Made by a program: the position numbers and the translations under genes
Shown here: positions 17,317 to 25,688 of the stretch, piece after piece
How the letters are laid out: every line of letters starts with the position of its first letter
Position numbering within the stretch: the stretch's first letter is position 1
Source of the DNA: JAEZJZ01 sp050949055
Lineage (GTDB): Bacteria > Bacillota > UBA994 > UBA5500
Direction: 5' to 3'
NCBI GenBank assembly: GCA_050949055.1
Contig: JBMNFA010000009.1
Span: 186,001 to 250,000 of the forward strand
DNA: 64,000 nt
Notes under the pieces: model-generated
What the model was told of the DNA's origin: nothing
Database searches by the model: none
The model's input: only the letters and a program-made list of their open reading frames with translations

Positions 17317-17358
17317 GTCACTTCGTGACAGCCCCCTTGCGAGGGGGGGCAAGGCCCC
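17317..17358. terminator. Hairpin cluster between convergent genes
   Basis: Successive stems GTCAC-TTC-GTGAC, CCCCCT-TGCG-AGGGGG and GGGGGGGC-AA-GGCCCCCC fill the gap between the membrane-protein stop and the tryptophanase stop. It may work as a bidirectional terminator. The CAGTCACTTCGTGACAGCCC style resembles dispersed GC-rich repeats seen in clostridial genomes; only this copy is in the window. Confidence 0.55.
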
Positions 17359-17375
17359 CCGGCCGCTGGCGCGGG

Positions 17376-18755
17376 TCAGCCCAGCGGCCTCAACTTGGCG
17401 GTGAAGTGGCGCAGCACCTGAGGCTGCCAAACGATCTCGTACCCCTTGATCTGCTCCGCCCGCTGCTGGATAGCAACCAGCGCCTCAGCCACCACATCCA
17501 AGTGGGCTTGCGTATACACCCGACGGGGCAGGCAGAGGCGAGTAAACTCCATTTCGCTCTGCAGCTGCTCGCCGGTGACCGGATCCGGATCCAGCATGTA
17601 CGATCCGATGTCGCAGCCGCGGATACCGGCTTCCAGATACAGCTCCAAGGCTAGCGCCTGAGCGGGGAACTGATAATAGGGAATATGCGGCAGCAGCCGT
17701 TTGGCATCGATAAACACCGCGTGCCCTCCCACCGGGTACTGGAAAGGCACGCCCGCCTCCCGCAGCAGCCCGCCCAAGTATTCCACCTGGCCGATGCGAT
17801 AGCGCAAGTAGTCGGCATCGGTTCCCTCATAAAGCCCGATGGCCAGCGCCTCCAGGTCACGGCCAGCTAACCCGCCATAGGTCACAAACCCCTCATAGGG
17901 CACGGTCAGGCTCCGCACCTGCTGAAATAGTCCCTCATCATCCCGGACACCGATCAACCCTCCCATGTTCACAATAGCATCCTTTTTGGCCGACATGGTG
18001 AAAGCGCAGGCATAGCTGAAGGCTTCGCGGGTAATTTCGATGATTGACTTGTCTGCGTAACCGGGCTCGCGGGTCTTGATGAAGTACGCGTTCTCGGCAA
18101 ACCGAGCGGCATCGATGATCATCGGGATGCCGTATTCCTTTGCCACCTGAGCTGTCTCCCGGATGTTCTGCATGGAGACCGGCTGTCCACCAGCGGTGTT
18201 GTTGGTGATGGTCATGATCACCACCCCCACCTGCTCGGCACCCACTTCCTCAATAAAGGCCCGCATGGCCGCCACATCCATGTTGCCCTTGAAAGGAGCA
18301 TAACTCTCGGTGTCCCGTGCTTCAGGTACCACGATATCCTTGACGATGCCCTTGCACAGGCCGACGTGCCCCCGGGTGGTGTCGAAATGCATATTGGAGA
18401 TGGAATATTGACCCTCTTTCAGCAGGCAAGGGAGCAACACCTTTTCAGCCGCCCGCCCCTGATGCACCGGCTGGGCATACCGATAGCCGAAGATATCATG
18501 CACGGCGTCCATCAGCCGATAGTAACTGCGGGCACCCGCGTAGCTCTCGTCCCCTTTCAGCATACCTGCCCATTGGCTATCGCTCATAGCCCCGGTACCG
18601 CTGTCGGTGAGCATGTCGATGTATACGTGATCGCTTCTGAGAGAAAACACGTTGTAGTTCGCTTCCTGCAAGTAGTACTGGCGCTGCTCCCGGGTAGTGA
18701 GCTTGAGGGGTTCCACCATCTTGATCTTGAAAGGCTCCGCGATGTACTTGGCCAT
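17376..18755 (-). CDS. tnaA: Tryptophanase (tryptophan indole-lyase)
   Basis: A PLP-dependent beta-elimination enzyme of 459 residues giving indole, pyruvate and ammonia from L-tryptophan. The family is clear: LTDSGTGAMSDSQWAGMLKGDESYAG, PVHQGRAAEK, PLP-lysine motif MSAKKDAIVNMGG, TYGGLAGRD and a C-terminal RHFTAKL. Tryptophanase rather than tyrosine phenol-lyase is favoured by Asp in HFDTTRGH (Thr in TPL) and by IRGCDIGSYML (TPL carries Arg at the equivalent site). The ATG follows GGGAGG. A -10-like TATGAT with an upstream TG lies at 18810-18815 (minus). No tnaC-like leader or tnaB permease is adjacent, so control differs from E. coli. Confidence 0.93.
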   Translation of the reverse strand: MAKYIAEPFKIKMVEPLKLTTREQRQYYLQEANYNVFSLRSDHVYIDMLTDSGTGAMSDSQWAGMLKGDESYAGARSYYRLMDAVHDIFGYRYAQPVHQGRAAEKVLLPCLLKEGQYSISNMHFDTTRGHVGLCKGIVKDIVVPEARDTESYAPFKGNMDVAAMRAFIEEVGAEQVGVVIMTITNNTAGGQPVSMQNIRETAQVAKEYGIPMIIDAARFAENAYFIKTREPGYADKSIIEITREAFSYACAFTMSAKKDAIVNMGGLIGVRDDEGLFQQVRSLTVPYEGFVTYGGLAGRDLEALAIGLYEGTDADYLRYRIGQVEYLGGLLREAGVPFQYPVGGHAVFIDAKRLLPHIPYYQFPAQALALELYLEAGIRGCDIGSYMLDPDPVTGEQLQSEMEFTRLCLPRRVYTQAHLDVVAEALVAIQQRAEQIKGYEIVWQPQVLRHFTAKLRPLG

Positions 18756-19037
18756 TAACCTTGATTCCTCCCACCTGCTCCAAATTGAGCCAGTCTGTCA
18801 ACTATACTCATCATACCAATTGTTGCCGCAGGGGAAAACTAGCAATATGCAGCGCCAAATGAGCGAGCCTGGGGGCCTTCTTTGTCTGCTCTTGGCTAAA
18901 GCCATCTCCGCCGTCCCGGTGGATTACTCTAGGCCCGTTGAAAACGAGTCAAGCAGGAAGCCTGGCTGTAAACGCGTATTAAGAACAATAGGCCATGAAC
19001 CCGATTCTTGGCACTGTCACCAAAAGGGGGATGAATC

Positions 19038-19562
19038 ATGCTCACACCCAAAATTGAACAACTGCTCAACGACCAGATTCAGAAAGAACTATACTCGGCC
19101 TATTTGTACCTGTCCATGTCAGCCTATCTGGAAGCCGAAAACCTAAAGGGCTATGCCCATTGGTTCATGGTGCAGGCACAGGAAGAGCGCGACCACGCGT
19201 TGATCATCTACAATTACGTGCATCAAGCGGGCGGCCGTGTGACCCTGCAGGCTATCCAGCAGCCCAAAATCGAGTTCAGCGGCTTGGAGGAAGTGCTGGC
19301 AGAGACATTAGCTCATGAACAGATGGTGACAGCCAGCATCTACGAGATCGTCAATGCGGCTACCGCGGAGCACGATCACAAGACGGTGAAGGCTCTGGAC
19401 TGGTTTGTTACCGAACAAGTGGAAGAAGAGGAAACGGCCCAAGACAACCTGGAGCAGTATCGCAGGTTCGGCAGCGATCCCAAGAGCCTGTACATGATGG
19501 ACAAGGACATGGGAGCCCGTACCTATGTGGTACCAGCGCCTTTGGCGGCCGGAAATGCATAA
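19038..19562 (+). CDS. ftnA: Non-heme ferritin
   Basis: An iron-storage protein of 174 residues, the usual length of bacterial ferritin, assembling into a 24-mer shell. Ferroxidase ligands are in place: Glu of QKELYSAY, Glu and His of QAQEERDHA, Glu of AHEQMV, and the Gln/Glu-rich EQVEEEETAQ. The start is ATG behind AAAGGGGG. A 12-bp hairpin ends the gene, and the redox gene for HMW rubredoxin converges from the other side. Clostridial pairing of ferritin with rubredoxin-type proteins suggests oxidative or iron-stress defence; no Fur or PerR box was identified. Confidence 0.95.
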   Translation: MLTPKIEQLLNDQIQKELYSAYLYLSMSAYLEAENLKGYAHWFMVQAQEERDHALIIYNYVHQAGGRVTLQAIQQPKIEFSGLEEVLAETLAHEQMVTASIYEIVNAATAEHDHKTVKALDWFVTEQVEEEETAQDNLEQYRRFGSDPKSLYMMDKDMGARTYVVPAPLAAGNA

Positions 19563-19597
19563 GTGATGTCGTACGGAAACGCGGTATCTATGCGAAG

Positions 19598-19626
19598 GAG
19601 CAGCCTGCCTCTCTGGCAGGCTGCTC
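19598..19626 (+). terminator. Hairpin after the ferritin gene
   Basis: A perfect 12-bp stem, GAGCAGCCTGCC / GGCAGGCTGCTC, with loop TCTCT. Only a short CCCTATT follows, so it is a weak intrinsic terminator by sequence but well placed. Confidence 0.6.
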
Positions 19627-19695
19627 CCCTATTATGCAGATCCCTAGCTCGAATCATAGTAGCTGGCAAGTATTCGTGCCTGCCTGTGTGGTTAA

Positions 19696-20397
19696 CTACC
19701 CTTTCAGTACAAACATCGACTTGGGAGCGCCGCACAGGGGACAGACCCAGTCTTCCGGCAACTGCTCAAAGGCAGTACCAGGCTTCACCCCGTTACTGGG
19801 ATCGCCCTCTGCTGGATCGTAAACGTACCCACAGATGGTACAAGTGTACTGCTTCAGCTCAGGCGCGTTCTGCGCCATAGCAGGCTGACCGATGTGCGTG
19901 GGGGCTGTCTTGGGTGAGGTGCCGCGCTTCACCTGGTGATAATAGGCGTAGGTCATGGGCTCCCCTGCCAACAGCCGCTCTCCAGCCACCAGTTGGCCGA
20001 CAAATAGCGTATGCGTGCCACAATCGGTGGAACCGATTACGCGCGCCTCCATGCAACCCAGGGCGTAATCTAGCACAATCGGTGCCCCAGTCTCTCCTAT
20101 CCGATGGTTCACGCCAGCCAGCTTGTCCACGTCGCGCCCAGACTTGAAACCGAACTGACCGATAAAGGAAATCGGAGTCTCGATGGAGAGAATGGAAACA
20201 GCGAATGCCCCGCTCTCTTCAATCAGCTGATGCGTCAGGTTCTGCTTGTTGATGCTGACGGCCACCGTAGCCGGCTCTGAAGTAATCTGGAAAACAGTAT
20301 TCGCAACTTGCGCATTCAGCTTTCCCTGCCCCTTCGCCCCTACTATGTACATGCCATACCCCAGTTGATAAAGAACGGTCAAATCCAGTTTGCCCAT
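19696..20397 (-). CDS. hrb: High-molecular-weight rubredoxin (flavin reductase-rubredoxin fusion)
   Basis: A two-domain cytosolic redox protein of 233 residues. Residues 1-155 are a flavin-reductase-like FMN-binding domain (LDLTVLYQLGYGMYIVG at the start, GQFGFKSGRDVDKL in the middle). From about residue 180 comes a rubredoxin domain with both metal-binding pairs, YTCTICGYVYDPAEGDP and WVCPLCGAPKSMF. This is the Hrb architecture of acetogenic clostridia, where it passes electrons from NAD(P)H to flavodiiron proteins or oxidases that remove O2 and NO. No flavodiiron gene is in the window. The ATG follows a GGGGGA site. The N-domain order is strong family evidence; the partner is inferred. Confidence 0.92.
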   Translation of the reverse strand: MGKLDLTVLYQLGYGMYIVGAKGQGKLNAQVANTVFQITSEPATVAVSINKQNLTHQLIEESGAFAVSILSIETPISFIGQFGFKSGRDVDKLAGVNHRIGETGAPIVLDYALGCMEARVIGSTDCGTHTLFVGQLVAGERLLAGEPMTYAYYHQVKRGTSPKTAPTHIGQPAMAQNAPELKQYTCTICGYVYDPAEGDPSNGVKPGTAFEQLPEDWVCPLCGAPKSMFVLKG

Positions 20398-20533
20398 AGT
20401 CTCTATTCCCCCTTCAACCTCTTGCTAACAATTACTGTTCTAAGGTAGGGGGCCCTTCTCCTGCAAGCGGCGAACAGAAGCCGTACTCGTAATGACGGAA
20501 TTTAGTTAGGCGAAGCGTTCCACCACACTTTTG

Positions 20534-21418
20534 TCACCGGGCCGCTCGGAAAATCTCAAACCAGTCTAGATACTCCCTGGAATGTATGCTGTCTTTCAAA
20601 AACACAAAATTGAACTCGCGCGACACACTAAGATCCCGAATATTGATCGCCGCCAACCTACCACTGGCGAGTTCATCCAAAACGGCCGCCTTATATAAAA
20701 ACGAGATGCCAACACCGTTTGCCACCAGCTGCTTGATGGCTGGGATGTTGCCAATTTCAATGATGCTCTGAAAGCTGTCACGAGTAAGGTTCCTCTCGTG
20801 CAGCACATGCTCCAAAATATCCAAACTGCCCGAGCCCTCTTCCCGCAACACTAGCCGGCTATTGAGCAGTTCTTCAAACTTCACCTCTCGCCCTGCAAAA
20901 GGAGAATCAGGAGCGCAGATGGCGATAAACTCCTCCCTGGAAAACAGGCGAGCATCGTAGTGTGATTTGTCAAAGAAGCCTTCCAAAAAGGCGAAAGCGA
21001 TTTCACCGTCCCGCAGCTTCTCCAACAGGATCTGCGTATTTTCAACCGGCATCAGCAGATGTAAGTTTGGCATTCTGCTCATCAGGTTGGCAATTATGCC
21101 AGGCATGATGTATTCACCGATAGTGCGAGTGGCGCCAAAGGCCAGGGTCTTTGCCTGGTGGTTGACGGCAAGCACAATGTCTTTGATGCGCTTGCTGTCA
21201 GTCATCATGGTGGTGGTGAAATCGTACAGCAGCCTGCCTCGCTCAGTCAGCGTAAGAGCCTTGCCGTCATAACTGAAAAGCTTTCCTCCATAGACCTTTT
21301 CCAGGTGCTTTATATGTTGGGTAACTGCCGGCTGGGTGATGTGCAGATGGTCGGCTGTCTTGGTGTAACTGCCTATCTTGCAGAGCGCGAGAAAGGTGTG
21401 ATGGCGAAAATCAAGCAA
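20534..21418 (-). CDS. LysR family transcriptional regulator
   Basis: A 294-residue DNA-binding regulator. The N-terminal HTH reads TADHLHITQPAVTQHIKHLEKVYGGKLF, followed by the linker helix and a periplasmic-binding-protein-like effector domain from about residue 90. It is transcribed away from a YeiH-family exporter with a 108-bp shared gap, the classic layout for a LysR activator and its target. The start is TTG 21418 behind GGGGGT. The effector is unknown; homologous pairs are often linked to sulfur compounds. Confidence 0.93.
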   Translation of the reverse strand: MLDFRHHTFLALCKIGSYTKTADHLHITQPAVTQHIKHLEKVYGGKLFSYDGKALTLTERGRLLYDFTTTMMTDSKRIKDIVLAVNHQAKTLAFGATRTIGEYIMPGIIANLMSRMPNLHLLMPVENTQILLEKLRDGEIAFAFLEGFFDKSHYDARLFSREEFIAICAPDSPFAGREVKFEELLNSRLVLREEGSGSLDILEHVLHERNLTRDSFQSIIEIGNIPAIKQLVANGVGISFLYKAAVLDELASGRLAAINIRDLSVSREFNFVFLKDSIHSREYLDWFEIFRAAR

Positions 21419-21454
21419 GCAGGTTGACCCCCTTATAATTCACTGTTATGTCCT

Positions 21455-21481
21455 GATAACTATTTATAATTTGATGTTATC
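21455..21481. promoter_or_regulatory. Candidate LysR operator and promoter between lysR and yeiH
   Basis: GATAAC-N15-GTTATC is an inverted repeat in the divergent gap, with LysR-like spacing. TATAAT at 21465-21470 lies between its arms and could be the -10 of the exporter gene; the -35 is poor, as is common for activator-dependent promoters. Confidence 0.5.
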
Positions 21482-21526
21482 ATCGAGGACTGCTACTATC
21501 AAGTCTGAACAGAGGAGGGAGCAACC

Positions 21527-22552
21527 GTGACCATAATCAAGAAGAACGCCTCCGGCTTAGCGCTAACAGCTCTCTTGGGGCTGCTGGCCGTTCAGCTGAG
21601 TGGCTTCGTCCCCTATCATCTAATTAGTCCCAGTGTTTTCGCGCTGCTGGTTGGGATGCTGCTAAACCCAATCGTCAGCAGGTACAAGTGCTTTTCCCCA
21701 GGCATAAAGTTTTCATCCAAACAGATCCTGCGCATCGCGATCATCTTGATGGGGCTTACCCTCAGCTTCACGCAGGTCCTACAGGTAGGCAAGATCTCGA
21801 TTATCGTGATGGCTTTTACGCTGTTTGCAGCCTTCGGCGGCGGCTATGCTCTGGGTAAACTGCTTGGCATGGACTGGAGGTTATCGGGGCTGATTTCCGC
21901 TGGCACAGGCATTTGTGGCGGTTCAGCCGTGGCGGCCATTGCCCCGGTGATTGAGGCGAAAGACCGGGATGTCGCTTACGCCATCTCTGCCACTTTCATC
22001 TTCGACGTACTGATGGTCATCCTTTTCCCTATCGCCGGCAGACACTTGGGCCTCAGTGATATGGGCTTCGGATTATGGGCAGGAACGGCGGTAAACGATA
22101 CTTCCTCAGTGGTGGCCACCGGTTATGCCTTCTCGGACGCTGCGGGTGCCTATTCGGTCATCGTGAAGCTTACGAGGACACTGTCTATCATCCCAGTGGT
22201 ACTTGCCTTCTCACTGATTAACCAGCGCCTGCAGATGAAGCAGGCAGGTGCAGGTCAAGCAGCAGTAGCGGGCAAGAGAATGAGCGTCTCCAAGATCTTT
22301 CCCTATTTTATCCTGGGCTTTCTCGTGATGGTGGCGGTGAAAAGCACCGGTCTGGTACCCAACGAGACAGCGTCTATGGTCGCTGCCGGGAGCAAGTTTC
22401 TCATGGTGATGGCTCTGGGTGGTATCGGCCTGAAGACAAACTTCAAAGAGCTATCTCACTCCGGCCTGAAACCGATGTTCCATGGATTTGTCATCTCAGC
22501 GCTGGTAGTCGTGGTCTCGTTATTGGTGCAAATGGCCCTGGGACAAGTGTAA
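21527..22552 (+). CDS. YeiH family (UPF0324) putative sulfate/sulfonate-type exporter
   Basis: A 341-residue membrane protein with about ten hydrophobic helices. It shows the YeiH pattern: ALLVGMLLNPI, a helix-breaking GTGICGGSAVAAIAPVIEAKD motif, and GTAVNDTSSVVATGYAFSDAAG. GTG 21527 follows GAGGAGGGA. Proteins of this family are annotated as sulfate exporters, but transport has rarely been shown. The divergent LysR gene is its probable regulator. A stable hairpin follows at 22605. Confidence 0.9.
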   Translation: MTIIKKNASGLALTALLGLLAVQLSGFVPYHLISPSVFALLVGMLLNPIVSRYKCFSPGIKFSSKQILRIAIILMGLTLSFTQVLQVGKISIIVMAFTLFAAFGGGYALGKLLGMDWRLSGLISAGTGICGGSAVAAIAPVIEAKDRDVAYAISATFIFDVLMVILFPIAGRHLGLSDMGFGLWAGTAVNDTSSVVATGYAFSDAAGAYSVIVKLTRTLSIIPVVLAFSLINQRLQMKQAGAGQAAVAGKRMSVSKIFPYFILGFLVMVAVKSTGLVPNETASMVAAGSKFLMVMALGGIGLKTNFKELSHSGLKPMFHGFVISALVVVVSLLVQMALGQV

Positions 22553-22604
22553 ACGGGTTGTGAATAGGTAGAACATCCTGACGGGCATCGCCCGACTGGG
22601 ACGA

Positions 22605-22640
22605 CACAAACCCCCACCGCGTCGCGGATGGGGGTTTGTG
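22605..22640 (+). terminator. Hairpin downstream of the YeiH gene
   Basis: CACAAACCCCC(A)CCGC pairs with GCGG(AT)GGGGGTTTGTG. It is very stable but lacks a T-run (CATAGCC follows), so it may also be a dispersed repeat or RNA stabiliser. Confidence 0.5.
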
Positions 22641-22659
22641 CATAGCCTAAGAAATCGGT

Positions 22660-22855
22660 TACTCACCAACAGATAATCGTACAGATGCTCCCCCACTAAC
22701 GCCTGGCGGATGGAGTAGGTGGTGCTGAGGATCACTGGATATTCTTTCAAGAGGGCGGCCTGCGCTCTGTATAGACCCTCAGCGGTGAGTACCAGGCGCG
22801 GCTCTGTTCGCCTGCTCAGGATTCTGCCCTTCAGATTCCACCTCGCGGTGGACAT
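22660..22855 (-). pseudogene. Remnant of a superfamily I DNA/RNA helicase (DNA2/NAM7-like)
   Basis: About 65 codons preserve one conserved helicase stretch: ALLKEYPVILSTTYSIRQAL followed by YDYLLV. In intact relatives this is the segment just before the Walker B DEAS motif. The sequence loses similarity exactly where DEA should follow, and there is no Walker A or C-terminal domain. The frame continues as non-homologous sequence across the downstream hairpin. It is a remnant; the intact parent is not in the window. Confidence 0.55.
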
Positions 22856-22943
22856 CCTTGCCTTTGGCTAACACTTCCTACTGCCAAGCGTGTAGCGAAC
22901 TTGCACCTCCAAGTTGTTGCCCATGCCGGGCGCACCATATGAA

Positions 22944-22971
22944 AGAGGTCTGCACGCTCATACAGACCTCT
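22944..22971 (-). terminator. Terminator of the 23000-23782 gene
   Basis: AGAGGTCTG / CAGACCTCT (9 bp) around a 10-base loop. On the minus strand it is followed by TTTCATAT, and it lies about 30 bases beyond the stop codon. Confidence 0.65.
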
Positions 22972-22999
22972 GTACATCGTCGCCCATCCGGACGTTCTC

Positions 23000-23782
23000 C
23001 TACAGGATGTAGTTATTCTTGACTGGATGCCAGGACATCATCTCGTAAAGAGGTATGAGTTTCTCAAACTCCCCTTTCAGATAGTCCAGAATCCGCTCGT
23101 TGTTTTCGCGGCAAAAGCGCTTGTGTGACTTTTCAACGGAGACAGTGAACATCGTCCTCTCGCTCTGATGCTGAATAATAGCTGACAGATATTCCTCTGC
23201 ACAGTCATACGTTTCAAGACGCTCATCAGGATAGACCCACAAGACCAGGTCATACCCTTGCGCCACAACTCCATCCAGCAGGTTGATGAGCTTAAGCCTG
23301 TCCTTCCTGTTTGTCTGCACCTTCTTGACCAAATTGGCTTGTTCCAGCCACCCTTTTCTATCGATATACAGGTTAACCCACCATGCCCCTTGGTACAGGC
23401 TCAACTGCAGCTGAGTAACAGCATAAAAAGCCATCATGTCCCGTACGCCCTGATCGGTTATTTCAGTAAATGCCCCGGACCGTTTGGCCAATTCCCGGAC
23501 AAGGTCGTGGCGCTTGCCGTAACCCAGCCGCATATAGTTAACCCTGCCACCGTTGGCAACGGGGTAGGGCCAGAACACGTTGGTCAAGTGCTGTTCCTGC
23601 CAATGCGGATACAACCCTTTCTTGGCAAAGAAAAACTTCAATCCTTTCGGCCCTCCATCATGCAGCGGCCCGATCTTGTAGTCCAGAACAGCCTTCCGTG
23701 AGGCAATTATCTTTGGATCGTTTGAACCTTCGTACTTGCGGTCAAAGGCACTGAAATCACTCGCGGCAAAGTATCTGGGCAT
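23000..23782 (-). CDS. Hypothetical protein, 260 residues
   Basis: No family recognised. The frame is open to 24103, but ATG 23782 sits behind AAGGGAGGGG with ideal spacing, and the extra upstream codons read like non-coding sequence. The protein is basic and aromatic-rich (MPRYFAASDFSAFDRKYEGS at the start; LSLYQGAWWVNLYIDRKGWLEQANLVKK in the middle). It has no signal peptide or membrane segment and ends with an acidic-basic helical tail. Its terminator at 22944 supports a real transcript. It lies downstream of the HExxH gene but is separated by that gene's own terminator. Confidence 0.65.
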   Translation of the reverse strand: MPRYFAASDFSAFDRKYEGSNDPKIIASRKAVLDYKIGPLHDGGPKGLKFFFAKKGLYPHWQEQHLTNVFWPYPVANGGRVNYMRLGYGKRHDLVRELAKRSGAFTEITDQGVRDMMAFYAVTQLQLSLYQGAWWVNLYIDRKGWLEQANLVKKVQTNRKDRLKLINLLDGVVAQGYDLVLWVYPDERLETYDCAEEYLSAIIQHQSERTMFTVSVEKSHKRFCRENNERILDYLKGEFEKLIPLYEMMSWHPVKNNYIL

Positions 23783-24035
23783 TGACAAGCCCCTCCCTTG
23801 ATACATAGCAGGTGGTCTCGTCCTCACTACGCACCTTGGAAGGGGCATTCGACAAGTCTCGTCGGATTCCCTCCCAGGGAAGCCCAGACCAGATTGGGCT
23901 AACACGATCGGACCGAAGCCAATGGACAGCTGCCTCACCCGATCAGCAGAATAACGCAGGTGGCACCGCTCCTGCATCAGCAACTCTTGCTCAATTCTGG
24001 CGCCGACCGGGCCGAAGATACACGAAAAAACCAGA

Positions 24036-24068
24036 AGGCACTCTGCACGATTAAGTCGCAGAGTGCCT
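24036..24068 (-). terminator. Terminator of the HExxH protein gene
   Basis: AGGCACTCTGC / GCAGAGTGCCT (11 bp), followed on the minus strand by TCTGGTTTTTT. It lies 22 bases after the stop codon (24090) of the restored reading frame, not after the premature stop at 24130, which supports the frameshift interpretation. Confidence 0.75.
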
Positions 24069-24089
24069 CTTTCTGCCATGCTGCAACGC

Positions 24090-24918
24090 TCACTGCGCTG
24101 CAAACACCGTGAACTCTTCTATAGGTTTGTCATCCGTCAGAGTGGCCATTTGGTGCAGGGTGTATTTGCCGAGAAGAAGCTTCTTGACATCCAAGATAAT
24201 ACCCGACATCCGAGTAGCCTTGGTAACTGCACCAGTCTCCAAAGAAATCCTGAACGTTAACTTCATCTCGCAGCCGCTGCAGGTACTCTTTCTTTATCCC
24301 GGCCAGGTTGTTCTCACACCACTCCAGCCAACCGTCACCGTCTTGATGGTAGTAGTTTTCAGCGTTACAGAGCTTCTGCTCACACCACATGGCAACCCCT
24401 TCACTGTAAAGCTGAAAGACGGCCGCCTCTCTTCCACTGCGCTGCCGGTCATACAGCCCGCCGGCTTCCATGTGCCAGATATGCCCGATTTCATGGGCAA
24501 TCAGCGCAAACAGCTTTCTTTCATCGCACCAGCCAAGTTCGATGATTTTTTCGATGCCGAGCAGTATCACCTTCTGTTCACCCAGCGAGGTTGCCCAGCC
24601 AGCCCCGCTGCATAGCCCAAGATACAGGATAATCTCGACGTCCAAATCAACACCAAAAGCCTCAATAAGGCCAACGCGCAGCGTCTCAGCCACAGCCTGA
24701 AAAGCCTTGTGCACCTGATACAGCCTTTCTCTGTCCCTCAGTGCAGCTGTCACGACGGGCAGTATATCCGCGTCAAAATCATAGGCAGAAACATCCTCCC
24801 TGACCTTGTTCCCCAGGTGAGGTGAAACCCTTCCAGCATAGTTGGCCCAATCTTGCAGGCTAAACTCGCCGGGGGGAAAACAGTGCACGATGCTATCGTA
24901 GGTATCAATGAACCTCAT
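24090..24918 (-). pseudogene. HExxH metallopeptidase-like protein with a 3' frameshift
   Basis: A zincin-like protein whose main frame stops at 24130. The start is ATG 24918 with GGAGG 8 bases away. Residues 139-149 read LIAHEIGHIWH, a zinc HExxH motif (142-146), followed by an aromatic-rich C-terminal part. After GYYLG the main frame becomes nonsense-like, whereas the neighbouring frame reads KKLLLGKYTLHQMATLT and stops at 24090, just before a good terminator. One extra base near 24188-24195 explains this. Catalytic residues lie upstream of the break, so a slightly shortened protein could still fold. Two further degraded copies of this family lie at 59187-59246 and 60226-60520. Substrate unknown. 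Confidence 0.75.
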
Positions 24919-25208
24919 AGCAAAATCCTCCACAAGGCAATATCGGAATCTCAAATTCTTGAGCAAGTCGCTTTGCCAAACATATCCGGCCATTACGAAC
25001 AGGAATTTTCCAGCCATCTCTTTCACTTCTGAACTTCTCTGGGGTGACGCAGGCGGCGTGGAGGGCCTGAGTCTACTTGCCACGATATGGAAAGGGATGA
25101 AAACGGAGGCATCCCTTAGTGCGTAGCCCTTCACCTCCACTCTTGCGGTTTGACGATCGGAGTTCACCCTGTCTCGCTGACAAACACAAAATGTTGCGAC
25201 TCAACTGC

Positions 25209-25238
25209 TTGCTGGCCTACTAGATGTAGTGGTATAAT
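25209..25238 (+). promoter_or_regulatory. Sigma-A-type promoter of the small-protein gene
   Basis: TTGCTG (25209-25214), 18-base spacer, TATAAT (25233-25238), with an extended -10 TGG directly before TATAAT. Transcription would begin about 28 bases upstream of the start codon at 25273. Confidence 0.7.
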
Positions 25239-25272
25239 GTATCTGGCAATAATCGGGAAAGGAGGGTTGGCT

Positions 25273-25412
25273 ATGACCAACAAGAAGCAGACTTCACCCA
25301 AGATGGCATCACTAGCCAGCAAGGTCCTGACAGATGGACTCTTTGGTAAGACCGCCAAGTCTCTAGCAGGTAGTCACTATCCCAGACAAAATCGTCGACC
25401 AAGAAGAACTAA
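25273..25412 (+). pseudogene. Small conserved Lys/Ser/Ala-rich protein, frameshifted near its end
   Basis: A short gene with its own promoter, a GGAGGG ribosome site and a strong terminator. It begins MTNKKQTSPKMASLASKVL and reaches GKTAKSLAGS, matching a family of about 45-60-residue proteins of unknown role that normally ends in an AGSALSQ-like segment. Here the frame shifts after AGS: the displaced frame reads SLSQTKSSTKKN and stops at 25412 just before the terminator, while the uncorrected frame runs on to non-homologous sequence. One lost base (or two gained) near 25375 accounts for this. It could be a sequencing error; the promoter and terminator suggest recent function. Confidence 0.65.
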
Positions 25413-25433
25413 CAATGCCCAGACATGCAACAC

Positions 25434-25468
25434 GGTCCATCGGGAATATCCGATGGGCCTTTTGTTTT
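25434..25468 (+). terminator. Intrinsic terminator of the small-protein gene
   Basis: GGTCCATCGG / CCGATGGGCC (10 bp with one G-T pair), loop GAATAT, followed by TTTTGTTTT. The 25469-25688 gap after it holds no recognised gene. Confidence 0.85.
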
Positions 25469-25688
25469 GCCCATCAATAGTCATCAGGGTAAGTAATTCT
25501 AGCCCATGGCCTTTGCGTTACAGAGTTAGGCTGCCAAGTTTCCCCCGCTTCCCTCCTGGGCTAGAGTTATCTCGCACCATGGCTAAGAGCCTACCGACTG
25601 CGGATGAATATACTCCTTTTTTCTATGAACAACTTCCATCGTTCAATAAGGTTATAGTCCAATAGTTCCGCCTTACCGGCACTCCCTT

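Noticed and set aside
24181..24200. Programmed ribosomal frameshifting in the HExxH gene
   Set aside because: No slippery heptamer or downstream pseudoknot is evident at the frame change. A simple indel is the simpler explanation.
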